Part shown: one piece after another, positions 9,378-17,610 of the stretch
How positions within the stretch are numbered: position 1 is the first letter of the stretch
How the letters are laid out: every line of letters begins with the position of its first letter
Origin: JAAUUE01 sp943370025
Lineage (GTDB): Bacteria > Cyanobacteriota > Cyanobacteriia > Cyanobacteriales > JAAUUE01
Direction of reading: 5' to 3'
Length of the DNA: 64,000 bases
Assembly: GCA_943370025.1 (NCBI GenBank)
Contig: CALRPI020000012.1
Coordinates: forward strand, 1-64,000
The notes under the pieces: model-generated
The model's database searches: none
Told to the model about the DNA's origin: nothing
What the model saw: only the letters and a program-made list of their open reading frames with translations
Program-made: the position numbers and the translations under genes

Positions 9378-11759
9378 CTATATTTTCATACTATAATCCT
9401 CTCGATCGAGGGTTAAGTTGACACTATAGCAAGGATCATAGTCAATATATTTTTTCCAGGTGTAGCGCATATAATTGATTTCTTGCAAAAATCTTGCCTG
9501 CTTTTCTGGTGTATTTTCATGACCCCGACTCTTGGATTCATGATGATATAAAACAACATGGGGTAAATAAAGATTCCTGTATCCACGATCGATCATCTTC
9601 AAGCACAAATCCACATCATTAAAAGCCACTGCCATCTTTTCTTCAAATCCTTCTATCTCCAGAAAAACCTCCCGCCGACACATTAAACAGGCTGCGGTGA
9701 CAGCCAAATAATTATTAACTGTCAGCAGTTGACTAAAGTAACCCGGAGCATCTACTGGATAATATTTGTGGCTATGGCCAGCCACACCCCCCAAGCCAAC
9801 CACAACCCCAGCGTGTTGGATGGTATCATCAGGATATAAAAGTAAAGCCCCTACGGCTCCTACAGAAGGTCTTTGAGCTTGCTCCACCATGGCATCAACC
9901 CAATCAGGCGTAGTTACTTCAATATCATTATTGAGGAATAAAAGATAATCTCCCTTTGCTAAACTAACTGCATAGTTATTGATTTTTGAATAATTAAAAG
10001 GAATATGATATTCATGGCATCTAAATCTTTGGGGTTCTTTGGCTTGCCATTTAGCAATAATTTTTTGAGTATATTCTTCTTCGCTATTATTATCGATGAG
10101 AATCACTTCGTAGTTGGAATAAGTGGTTTTCTCAAACACAGAAGTCAAGCATTGATCTAGAATATCGCCTAAATCTTTGGTAGGGATAATAATACTAACT
10201 AGTCCATACTCTTTAATTTTGTAGCGAACAATATGATGCTTAATTAAGCCCTGTGCCGGCAATACTTGTCCCGGTTCTTTTCGTCTTTCTAGGGCTTCTA
10301 ACAAAGCTTTTTCAGCGGCGATCGCGGCGTAGGGTTTTTGGTCTGAATTGCCAGCCGTAGATTGGAGGTGGTCTCGCCAGTGATAGAGAACTTTAGGAAT
10401 ATGAAAGATGCGATTAGTTTTTTCTGTTAGCCTGAGAACTAAATCATAATCTTGGCTGCCCTCATAACCTAATCTAAATCCTCCTAGAGACTGAACTAAT
10501 TCCCGCCGATAGATTCCTAAATGGCAAGTATACATCCGAGACAAGAAAGAGTCAGGACACCAATCAGGTTTGAAGAAAGGATCAGAGATTATTTCATAAG
10601 GATCAGAGATTATTTCATGCTGTTGACTCTGCTCATCTTGATAAACTTTGTCTTCATCCGAATAGATCATATCTGCTTCTGGATGCTGATTTAGTAATCT
10701 CACTACTTCGTATAAAGCATCTAAGGTTAACAAGTCATCATGATCAAGCAGAGCTATAAATTCTCCAGTGGCTATTTCTAAGGCTGAGTTAGAACAGGCA
10801 GAAATATGTCCATTTTTCTCTCTAAAAACTACCTTGATTCTTGGGTCTTTCGCTGCATATTCTTTTAGCAAGTCTTTGATCTGAGGATCGGTGGAAGCAT
10901 CATCGGCAATACATAGTTCCCAACGGGGATAGGCTTGATTTATCACCGAGGCGATCGCTCTCTGCAAAAATTCAACAGGAGGGTTATAAACTGGCAGAAT
11001 AATACTAATAGTCGGCTGATAGTATAGCAGCCTCGATTTCCTCACCATGTCCCGCAAACTATCTTGACTGGGATAGTTTTTATGCAGCCATATTTGATAG
11101 TCAGTATCCTTGCTAGAGGTAATATGATAGTTCCAATCCCGCTTACTATCTGGCAATATATAATCACTTAAAGGATGACTGATTATGCGCCGATAAGCTC
11201 TATCTTTGACATAATTAATCCCTCCTTTCTGCCAAGCTGTATGAATCTTATTAATAGTTCTGGGGGCGGCAAGAAGTAAATTAGTGGTTTTCTCAAACCC
11301 AAGAATAGCTATGTTTTTAATTGATTGAGATTGTTTCTTGAGCTGATCTAATAAATTTTCTGGTCTAACATTTACTTGTTGTTCCCAAACACATATTTTT
11401 CTTGTGGATACTTGGTTACTACTTGTATAGATCGCCCATATTTTGAGGTTTAATGCTCCAATGAAGTCGGCGGGAATGGGATATTTTAAGATAAAACCAC
11501 TCAGTCCGGCTTGGGAGTACTGGGGATAAGCAGCTCCTACATCTGGTCGAAACGCTGGATAAGGAAGGTTTTCTTCCTGTCGATCGTTGATAGTGAGGAT
11601 TAATTTTTGGATTGGTTCACCAGTACTAAATAGCCAACCAACAATGAGGAGAGGATTGCCAGAGTTATGTTGACTGGCAGTTGGTGAATCTAAATGTCCT
11701 TCCAGACTGCTCAATAGACTGGCATCATCTGGGGCAATTGAATTTTTCTCTTGACTCAT
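9378..11759 (-). CDS. Large GT2 glycosyltransferase with an N-terminal accessory domain
   Basis: The protein has 793 residues. Roughly 30-130 form a beta-rich segment with LLIVGWLFSTGEPI and AYPQYSQAGLSGF, resembling domains seen ahead of cyanobacterial GT2 repeats. Two GT2 domains follow. The first, from about residue 250, has ISIILPVYNPPVEF, CIADDASTD, LLDHDDLLT and SDEDKVY. The second, from about 520, has VSIIIPTKDLGDIL, ILIDNNSEE, LFLNNDIEV and FNDVDLCLKMIDRG. Two-site polymerising or stepwise transfer is likely. A 21-bp tandem duplication gives a repeated EIISDPY/EIISDPF stretch inside the first domain. Confidence 0.9.
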   Translation of the reverse strand: MSQEKNSIAPDDASLLSSLEGHLDSPTASQHNSGNPLLIVGWLFSTGEPIQKLILTINDRQEENLPYPAFRPDVGAAYPQYSQAGLSGFILKYPIPADFIGALNLKIWAIYTSSNQVSTRKICVWEQQVNVRPENLLDQLKKQSQSIKNIAILGFEKTTNLLLAAPRTINKIHTAWQKGGINYVKDRAYRRIISHPLSDYILPDSKRDWNYHITSSKDTDYQIWLHKNYPSQDSLRDMVRKSRLLYYQPTISIILPVYNPPVEFLQRAIASVINQAYPRWELCIADDASTDPQIKDLLKEYAAKDPRIKVVFREKNGHISACSNSALEIATGEFIALLDHDDLLTLDALYEVVRLLNQHPEADMIYSDEDKVYQDEQSQQHEIISDPYEIISDPFFKPDWCPDSFLSRMYTCHLGIYRRELVQSLGGFRLGYEGSQDYDLVLRLTEKTNRIFHIPKVLYHWRDHLQSTAGNSDQKPYAAIAAEKALLEALERRKEPGQVLPAQGLIKHHIVRYKIKEYGLVSIIIPTKDLGDILDQCLTSVFEKTTYSNYEVILIDNNSEEEYTQKIIAKWQAKEPQRFRCHEYHIPFNYSKINNYAVSLAKGDYLLFLNNDIEVTTPDWVDAMVEQAQRPSVGAVGALLLYPDDTIQHAGVVVGLGGVAGHSHKYYPVDAPGYFSQLLTVNNYLAVTAACLMCRREVFLEIEGFEEKMAVAFNDVDLCLKMIDRGYRNLYLPHVVLYHHESKSRGHENTPEKQARFLQEINYMRYTWKKYIDYDPCYSVNLTLDREDYSMKI

Positions 11760-11852
11760 TACGATCGTATTTAAGGAGTGTTTAGGGCAGGTGAGGTGAC
11801 AACAATTTAATCCGGAACTAAATGGTGTAAATCATATCATAATCGGGCTATT

Positions 11853-13121
11853 TTACTCTTTCTCGATCGCCAATAATCGTTTGAACTTAATCCAAACCCG
11901 GCGCATTAACCAGAACTTACTACTCTCCATGCCTCGGAGGATGCCCCGCAGCCGCTCTAATTCTGTTTGGACTTTGCCTAGTTCCTGTTGAGTAGCCAGC
12001 AGATGTGATTGGATCTGCTGGTGACTAAGCTTAGTTTGTTCTAGCTCTTGATGGGCGATATCTAGTTGCTGCTGTAATGCGGCTTGGGTTTGCTGGAAAA
12101 TATCACGGGCTTTGGTCACTTCGGCATTGGCTTGGGCATGGGCTTGAACTATTTCTGCATGGGCTTGGTTCTGTGCCTGAGCTATTTCTGCATGAGCTTG
12201 AGCCGCCTCCGTCATGGCTTTGATCATCTGTCCATGAAATTTTTTGATTTCAACTTCTAGGCCATTGCGGTGTCTTTCCATATTGGCATAATCAACCCAA
12301 TCCTTTGCTAACCAAGGTTTGTAGGAGGAGGTGGGAGAGGAAGTACAGGGAGGTACAGGGAGATACAGGGAGGTAGAGGAGGCAATAGTAGGATAAAGCG
12401 AATGGTGACAGAGTTGGTTGTAGAGTTCGATCGCTTCAGGGAAGTAGGTTTGGATCAACAGGGGATGGTGGGAGGCTTCTCGTTTGAGGAGAGATTTATC
12501 ATAGAGGTCGCCCTCAGGCATTTCTAAGGTAATCGCTAGTTTTTCTTGGATCCCTTTGATCAAGTTCACTGGGTCTTGAATAACACTATCAAGGCTGAGC
12601 AGAATCGATCGCTCTGGAAAAGTTTGGCAAAATTCGAGAATTAGTTGATTGTAGTGTTGCCATACTTCTAGGGCTAAGTTGGGGTTCTTGACAAAGGTGG
12701 GGTTGCCCCGGCGAAATAGGGAATCCATCACCTCCCAAGGCTGGCGATAGACAAAGACAAATTTTGCCTCTGGGATTAATTTTTGCCAGAAATCTAAAAA
12801 CAATACAGTCCGGGGATCCTTCCAGCCCCAGAGGGGTTTGGAGTTGTTCTTCTCCACTAGATTTATGGCTTGGGGTAGGAGGATTTCTGAAATGGGAATC
12901 GATCGATCCAGTACCCATCCGGCAGTATGCAAGCCCTGGGCATCTAGAACATCTTCATGAAAATCGACAAAATCCAAGTCCTCGTAGTGTCCCCTGGGGT
13001 TACTATCATTTTCCATGAGTAACCTCTGCCCCACATCCAATCCTGCACTCTTCAGCAGAGAAGTGGTCAAGGAGGTGCCAGAACGGTGCATACCTGTAAT
13101 TACTAAAACTTGATTTGTCAT
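11853..13121 (-). CDS. Sulfotransferase with a C-terminal coiled coil
   Basis: The sulfotransferase fold occupies residues 1-240. VITGMHRSGTSLTTSLL is the 5'-phosphosulfate-binding loop for PAPS. FVFVYRQPWEVMDSLFRRG is the 3'-phosphate-binding segment. A low-complexity Ser/Thr/Pro linker around residue 250 is encoded by a 10-bp tandem repeat. Residues 280-390 form a Gln/Ala/His-rich coiled coil with recurring AQAHAEI-type heptads, and a basic tail follows. The coiled coil probably mediates oligomerisation or docking to cluster partners. The gene overlaps the next upstream gene by 4 bp, indicating translational coupling. The likely acceptor is a sugar hydroxyl on the exported glycan. Confidence 0.88.
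   Translation of the reverse strand: MTNQVLVITGMHRSGTSLTTSLLKSAGLDVGQRLLMENDSNPRGHYEDLDFVDFHEDVLDAQGLHTAGWVLDRSIPISEILLPQAINLVEKNNSKPLWGWKDPRTVLFLDFWQKLIPEAKFVFVYRQPWEVMDSLFRRGNPTFVKNPNLALEVWQHYNQLILEFCQTFPERSILLSLDSVIQDPVNLIKGIQEKLAITLEMPEGDLYDKSLLKREASHHPLLIQTYFPEAIELYNQLCHHSLYPTIASSTSLYLPVPPCTSSPTSSYKPWLAKDWVDYANMERHRNGLEVEIKKFHGQMIKAMTEAAQAHAEIAQAQNQAHAEIVQAHAQANAEVTKARDIFQQTQAALQQQLDIAHQELEQTKLSHQQIQSHLLATQQELGKVQTELERLRGILRGMESSKFWLMRRVWIKFKRLLAIEKE
12341..12380. repeat. Four 10-bp tandem units inside a sulfotransferase gene
   Basis: Four consecutive decamers, AAGTACAGGG, AGGTACAGGG, AGATACAGGG and AGGTAGAGGA, lie in the linker between the catalytic and coiled-coil domains. Because 10 is not a multiple of 3, gain or loss of one unit would shift the frame and remove the coiled coil. 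Confidence 0.8.
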
Positions 13122-13918
13122 AACTCTTGAGGATCCCAGCCAATAGTTTTTGATAATAACAGATTAGCCTGCCTAAATTTTTGTTGCAGGTAATATTTAG
13201 TCAAGGCATAGCTCACAGGATGAAACTTGGGATAGTTTTCTTGCTTAAAAACTAATTCTGGTTCGGGCATCAAGCTCCGGTCAACTAATCCAAGAAAACT
13301 ATAGATATTTTGTAAAACTTCTTGATGCTTTTGCCGGAGATCGGTGGTTTTGATAAATAATATTTGGCTAGGCGGAAAGTATTGCTGCATATTGATAATT
13401 TGTCGGGCATAGAAGCCTCGATCAACATAGGAATGGCAACGCAGAGAAGATTTTTCTTGGAGGTTGTGGCGATCGCGTCTCAGTCGGTAGGGTTCTAGGG
13501 CGATCGCCAAAGGCAGGGGCAACCGTTCCAATCCTCTGCCCAACTCCATTTGATAGTGAGAAATTGCCCGCTCCACCGGATCCCGCAACAGGAAAATCAG
13601 CTTCATCTGGGGATTGTAGCGATAAATTCTCTCCGCCACAAAAGGTAAATACATATAAATCGGCGTAGCTTCCCCGACTATTTTCTGTCCCTGCCAATTG
13701 GGAAATGCCTTTTGGTAATGATGGTTTAGTTCTGAGATCGTGAGCCTTGGGTTGCCGGATTCAGACCAACCGGGATCGTAATTGATACCATCAAAAAAAT
13801 GGACTTCTTTAACGGGAGCAAAACAAATCTCCGGGTGCTGTGCCAAAAATTTTGCTAGGGCAGTAGTTCCTCCTTTTTGGGTTCCCACTATCAGGAAATT
13901 AACTAAAAAATCAGTCAT
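13118..13918 (-). CDS. Sulfotransferase (heparan-sulfate NST/HS-OST-like)
   Basis: A 266-residue soluble sulfotransferase. FLIVGTQKGGTTALAKFLAQ (around residue 8) is the PAPS 5'-phosphosulfate loop with the catalytic Lys in the QKGGTT position typical of heparan-type enzymes. HFFDGINYDPG and the 3'-phosphate motif FLLRDPVERAISHYQ (around residue 107) follow. The family transfers sulfate from PAPS to sugar hydroxyl or amino groups. It overlaps the coiled-coil sulfotransferase by 4 bp (ATGA-type) and lies in the same direction as wzm-wzt. Together these point to sulfation of the exported polysaccharide. Confidence 0.9.
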   Translation of the reverse strand: MTDFLVNFLIVGTQKGGTTALAKFLAQHPEICFAPVKEVHFFDGINYDPGWSESGNPRLTISELNHHYQKAFPNWQGQKIVGEATPIYMYLPFVAERIYRYNPQMKLIFLLRDPVERAISHYQMELGRGLERLPLPLAIALEPYRLRRDRHNLQEKSSLRCHSYVDRGFYARQIINMQQYFPPSQILFIKTTDLRQKHQEVLQNIYSFLGLVDRSLMPEPELVFKQENYPKFHPVSYALTKYYLQQKFRQANLLLSKTIGWDPQEL

Positions 13919-13957
13919 AGAATCAGTTATCAGTTATCGGTTAGGGACTATCCATAA

Positions 13958-14160
13958 CGTAAGTTCGATAGTTTTTAAAAGCCTGATGGATAGAGAATAG
14001 TTTTTGCTATTTTTAATTTGGCAACGAAATTATGAGGACTGAGCGAAGTCGAAGTCCGGCTCTAGGGGGCTGGTTTCGACGACCCTCAACCAGCCTTAGG
14101 ATATCCTGTACAACTTGAGAACAAAACCATAAGGTTTCAGGGATTTTCATCGAATTTACG
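13958..14160. mobile_element. Family E MITE-like element (203 bp) with 9-bp target duplication
   Basis: The element is bounded by CGTAAGTTCGAT and ATCGAATTTACG, which are inverted repeats with one mismatch. It is flanked on both sides by TATCCATAA (13949-13957 and 14161-14169), a 9-bp direct repeat. A family D module (GAGGACTGAGCGAAGTCGAA) occupies the centre. A second, near-identical copy lies at 60053-60254. It has no coding capacity, so it appears to be a non-autonomous transposon. It is inserted between two sulfotransferase genes. Confidence 0.8.
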
Positions 14161-14197
14161 TATCCATAAGCAGTAATCATCGTTAACTGTTCACTGT

Positions 14198-15082
14198 TTA
14201 TTTTTCCAATAGTTTCTGGACACTTTCTCGATCGTAAAAATGCCAATAAGCACCAGAGCTTTTTAGTAATTTCTGCCCTAATACCTGAAATAATTCCTGA
14301 TCGTAGGCGGGATTTTTGTTTTTGCTGGCGAGGGGTTCGGCTAAATTTTGGGCGGCGGGGGTAATTATCTCGATCGCTCTCCCTTGGGAAGCAATAATAT
14401 TTTCATAGCGAATAATGGAAGTATCTGGCAGCACTTGGAGAAACTTATCAAAAAACCAAGAAAGTAGATAAATCTGGCGATCGGTATTATCTTCTATGCT
14501 GGCTAATTTCTCCGCCAACTTTTGATCCAACCTCTCAGCAGCGGGGGCATGACCCGTCCGGTGTGCCATGGCGATACTATTCCAAGATGCCAGAATCGAT
14601 AGAGGGTTACGAACGATCGCATAGCAGGGAAACCTATCTACCAAACCTTCGATTACAGCACTAAAAGCCCCCGGATGCTTGATCACCAGATCAAAATCTG
14701 TATCTAACTTTTTCTCAATGGGAATCTCGCCGTGGGTTGCCAGAGGTGGTCTTAAGCCTGTTTCCGCAGATTTCGCCGAGATGGGATTATCAGGAATTTG
14801 CCCATTGATATGCTTAGAAATCACCGTGCCTTTAGTTAAAGCTAAGTGGCGCACCTGATTCATAAAACCATCGATTTGATCACAAATTGCCTCGTGATTG
14901 GGCAGATCGGCAAAGAGTCGCACCGTCATGGGTTCGTGGAGGGCAACGGTGTTGGGAATTTTGTTCAGCAGATGGCAGGTCAAGGTTGTCCCCGATCGCG
15001 GCACACCCGTCAGAAGAATATTATGGGAATTATTGTAATGATTTTGTTGATGGATATTTTTAATCTCTAAAGTTCCTGCCAT
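14198..15082 (-). CDS. Sulfotransferase family protein
   Basis: The third, divergent sulfotransferase, 294 residues. ILLTGVPRSGTTLTCHLLNK (around residue 23) is the PAPS 5'-phosphosulfate loop. CYAIVRNPLSILASWNS (around residue 155) is the 3'-phosphate segment. The PRSGTT loop places it in the broad sulfotransfer_1/3 group rather than the QKGGTT heparan-like group of its neighbour, so the acceptor site may differ. A family E element inserted about 40 bp beyond its stop separates it from the next sulfotransferase gene, so this part of the cluster may need its own promoter or depend on readthrough. Confidence 0.87.
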   Translation of the reverse strand: MAGTLEIKNIHQQNHYNNSHNILLTGVPRSGTTLTCHLLNKIPNTVALHEPMTVRLFADLPNHEAICDQIDGFMNQVRHLALTKGTVISKHINGQIPDNPISAKSAETGLRPPLATHGEIPIEKKLDTDFDLVIKHPGAFSAVIEGLVDRFPCYAIVRNPLSILASWNSIAMAHRTGHAPAAERLDQKLAEKLASIEDNTDRQIYLLSWFFDKFLQVLPDTSIIRYENIIASQGRAIEIITPAAQNLAEPLASKNKNPAYDQELFQVLGQKLLKSSGAYWHFYDRESVQKLLEK

Positions 15083-15092
15083 ATTTTAATCT

Positions 15093-16232
15093 CTAAAGTT
15101 CCTGCCATAATTGTGATGCCTTAGCCAAAATTTCTAGAAAAGCCCGCCGCTCTGCTATTAAATCATGTTTAGCTACCGTTATTTGAGCGTGATGCTGAAT
15201 TTCCTGTCGCTGGCTGGGATCAGAGGTCAGAGCCTGCTCCACAGCCTGAAAAATATTTTCTAGCTTGTATTCTGGTCGCCAACAGTTCCAATTATCCAAA
15301 CAAAACGATCGATTCCCCACACAATCTGGACAAATCACCAAAGTCCCCGCTGCCATCCCTTCGAGGGCAGGAAGATAAAATCCTTCCGTAGCTGAGGGTA
15401 AAAATATCGTGATCGGACTTTCTTGCAGACACTGAATAAAGGCATGGCGGGGCAGAAAAGCATCAATCATTTGGAACTGAGTTTCTGGGAAGGCTGCTTG
15501 CAGTTGTGATTTTAGCTGATGGGCTAACTGGGGTTGCTTCAGTCCCACGATCGTTACTTGGTTTGAAACAAGGGACTTGGGGCGATCGCTAGTTGTTGGT
15601 GAGGTAAATTTTTCTAGATCAATCCCGTTGGGAATCACAAAGATTTCTCCCTGTGGTTGACCGGTTGCCTCGATCGCTGCCTTAATTTCTTGGCTGACAC
15701 AAATCCGAATCGCCGGATATTGCAGAAATTGATAGCACGAATGATCTGGATTTGCATGACGAAACCCTTGAATCAAATTAATAATTGGCACAGGAGAATT
15801 ACGCCTAATCTCTTCTGGCAATCGCAGCCAATCCAACCCAGCTAAAAACAAAATATCTCCCGCAGGATTCGAGGAATCTTGAATAACTTTTTCTGAGGAA
15901 TTAAAGATTTCCCTCGCGCTGTGAGGAGAATTTTTACCAATAACTTGCTGTGAAGAATTAAAGATTTCCCCCGCGCTGTGGGGAGAATTTTTACCAATAA
16001 CTTGCTGTGAGGAATAAAGGATTTCCCCCGCGTTGCGGGGGAAATTTTCACCAATAATAACTTGCTCAGGAAATAAACTCCAAGGATTAGTACTATCCCA
16101 AACAGAATTAGGAGTAAAACTGATATAGGGCTGATAGTTTTTACTCTGCAAAGTATGGTTGAAATAATTCCATACCTTCAGATGACCACCAGTAAAGCCA
16201 TGAAAATCTCTATAGAATAAAACTCTGCCCAT
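15093..16232 (-). CDS. GT4/GT1-type glycosyltransferase with an in-frame repeat insertion
   Basis: The 379-residue protein has a GT-B architecture. The N-terminus (RVLFYRDFHGFTGGHLKVW) is the acceptor domain. The C-terminal domain contains FLPSATEGFYLPALEGMAAG, the donor-binding E-x7-E region, followed by VICPDCVGNRSF. Residues about 58-115 hold three 19-residue repeats (GEN/GKN-x-P-x-x-A-x-E-I-x-x-SS-x-x-VI) that do not belong to the fold. They are encoded by 57-bp units with REP-like hairpins. The protein probably tolerates the insertion as a surface loop, but activity is not assured. The stop is 10 bp from the sulfotransferase start, and the gene lies 5 bp after wzt. Confidence 0.82.
   Translation of the reverse strand: MGRVLFYRDFHGFTGGHLKVWNYFNHTLQSKNYQPYISFTPNSVWDSTNPWSLFPEQVIIGENFPRNAGEILYSSQQVIGKNSPHSAGEIFNSSQQVIGKNSPHSAREIFNSSEKVIQDSSNPAGDILFLAGLDWLRLPEEIRRNSPVPIINLIQGFRHANPDHSCYQFLQYPAIRICVSQEIKAAIEATGQPQGEIFVIPNGIDLEKFTSPTTSDRPKSLVSNQVTIVGLKQPQLAHQLKSQLQAAFPETQFQMIDAFLPRHAFIQCLQESPITIFLPSATEGFYLPALEGMAAGTLVICPDCVGNRSFCLDNWNCWRPEYKLENIFQAVEQALTSDPSQRQEIQHHAQITVAKHDLIAERRAFLEILAKASQLWQEL
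15904..16075. repeat. Three 57-bp direct repeats with REP-like hairpins in a coding region
   Basis: Units start at about 15906, 15963 and 16020 with a period of exactly 57 bp (19 codons). Each starts GATTTCCC(C/T)CGCG and ends in AATAACTTGCT. The third contains a perfect hairpin, ATTTCCCCCGC-GTT-GCGGGGGAAAT (16021-16045). Similar hairpins stand free at 18684-18717 and 24295-24325, so a dispersed palindrome appears to have entered this gene and then been tandemly amplified. Confidence 0.85.
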
Positions 16233-16237
16233 AGATT

Positions 16238-17482
16238 TTATGAGATGTCCTCAAGGCTTACACCGTCAATTTCTAGGTCTACCATTCCCAAAAACTTTTT
16301 ATCTGTAGTTCGCATCACCTCAAAGGAAAGAGTTCCTGCCTGTTTGTCAATCAAAAAAGAGGTTTTATCAGATTGGCGATTTTCTAATCTGAGGGTAATA
16401 AAATAATTACCTTCCGAGAGTTTACAAGGAAAGGAAAAAAACACAGTTCTAGTTGTATTTTTCTGATCTGGATCATCTACGTCAAGGCGAATATACTTCC
16501 CGCCAATGGGAATACTTTTCCGATCTTGCACCATAATACACAGGGCTGGATACTTGAGATTACTAAGAAATTCCACCTCTACGGCGATTTTAACGTCATC
16601 TCCTACAGTAAATACCGAAGTGTCACTATCCGTATTAGTAAAAGTAGCTTTCAATATCTGCCCTTCATCAGTCCCAAAGGCTGTTCTTTGATTTTGATTC
16701 AGAGTTGGTTTCGCCTTAACTGCCGCCTTGTCGGTGAGAACTTTACGCTGTTCATCCCGCAGATCCATAAAGTACAATTCTGCCACTTCTTCCGCTGTAC
16801 CTGAGGCTACTTCTAGTCCTTTGGAGAGATAAATTACATGGTCACAAAAAGTTTTAACAGTCTTAATATCATGGGAAACTAGCAAGATTGTCACCCCAGA
16901 AGCCGTGAGCTTTTCTAGTCTTTCGTAGCACTTAAATTGAAATACTGCATCCCCCACAGAAAGAGCTTCATCAATAATTAAAATATCCGGCTCTAGGTTC
17001 ACAGAAACGGCAAAAGCCAACCGCATCATCATACCGCTAGAGTAGGTTTTGACTGGTAGTTCTAAGAAATCACCAATGTCGGCAAAGTTGGCGATCGCAT
17101 CAAACCGCTCCATCATTTCTTCCCGACTAATCCCCAAAATTGCCCCATTCAAGAATACATTTTCCCGCCCCGTAAAATCTGGATTAAAACCACTGCCTAA
17201 TTCTAATAAAGCACCAATTCTGCCATGAACCCCTAGGGTTCCTGTGGTAGGTGTGACAGTCCCGGCAATAATTTGCAATAGAGTACTTTTGCCGGAGCCA
17301 TTTCTGCCAATAATGCCCACGGTTTTGCCCTTAGGAATTTCTAAATTGATATCTTTCAATGCCCAAAATTCCTGAGCATAACTGCGCTGAGGAAACAGCA
17401 ATTCCTTGAGGCGATCGCTAGGATGAACATAGCGCCGATAACACTTAGAAATATTAGTCAAGGCAATAGCAATGTCAGTCAT
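16238..17482 (-). CDS. wzt: Polysaccharide ABC exporter ATP-binding subunit with Wzt C-terminal domain
   Basis: The 414-residue ATPase energises export of an undecaprenyl-linked glycan through Wzm. The NBD occupies residues 1-230: Walker A GIIGRNGSGKSTLL, Q-loop region, signature YSSGMMMRLAFA, Walker B ILIIDEALSVGD and a switch His in LLVSHDIKTV. Residues about 265-410 form the extra beta-sandwich typical of Wzt_C, which in characterised O-antigen systems recognises the modified non-reducing end of the chain. Wzt_C therefore makes a terminal methyl or other cap likely, and methyltransferase genes lie in the same cluster. It is read after wzm, separated by 115 bp of repeat DNA. Confidence 0.93.
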   Translation of the reverse strand: MTDIAIALTNISKCYRRYVHPSDRLKELLFPQRSYAQEFWALKDINLEIPKGKTVGIIGRNGSGKSTLLQIIAGTVTPTTGTLGVHGRIGALLELGSGFNPDFTGRENVFLNGAILGISREEMMERFDAIANFADIGDFLELPVKTYSSGMMMRLAFAVSVNLEPDILIIDEALSVGDAVFQFKCYERLEKLTASGVTILLVSHDIKTVKTFCDHVIYLSKGLEVASGTAEEVAELYFMDLRDEQRKVLTDKAAVKAKPTLNQNQRTAFGTDEGQILKATFTNTDSDTSVFTVGDDVKIAVEVEFLSNLKYPALCIMVQDRKSIPIGGKYIRLDVDDPDQKNTTRTVFFSFPCKLSEGNYFITLRLENRQSDKTSFLIDKQAGTLSFEVMRTTDKKFLGMVDLEIDGVSLEDIS

Positions 17483-17610
17483 CAGTTATCAGTTATCAGT
17501 TACTTGTGCTGAGCAAAGTCGAAGCATCAGTTATCAGTTTATAAAGTTTGATTTTTCGCCCCCGGCGGGGGCGGAAAATCAGACCCTCTAGCCACTTTTA
17601 AAGGACATCG
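17483..17610. repeat. TTATCAGT tandem repeats plus family A copy between wzm and wzt
   Basis: CAGTTATCAG units occur at 17483-17502 and 17527-17538, around GTGCTGAGCAAAGTCGAAGC, a family D half-module. A family A copy follows from TTTATAAAG (17538) through CGCCCCCGG/CGGGGGCGG to the right arm CCACTTTTAAAGGACATC. This right arm overlaps the wzm stop and supplies its last codons (Asp-Val-Leu). Confidence 0.7.

Noticed and set aside
15842..16054. 70-codon minus-strand ORF with internal repeats
   Set aside because: It is the alternate frame across the 57-bp units of the GT4 gene. The repeats make all frames open.
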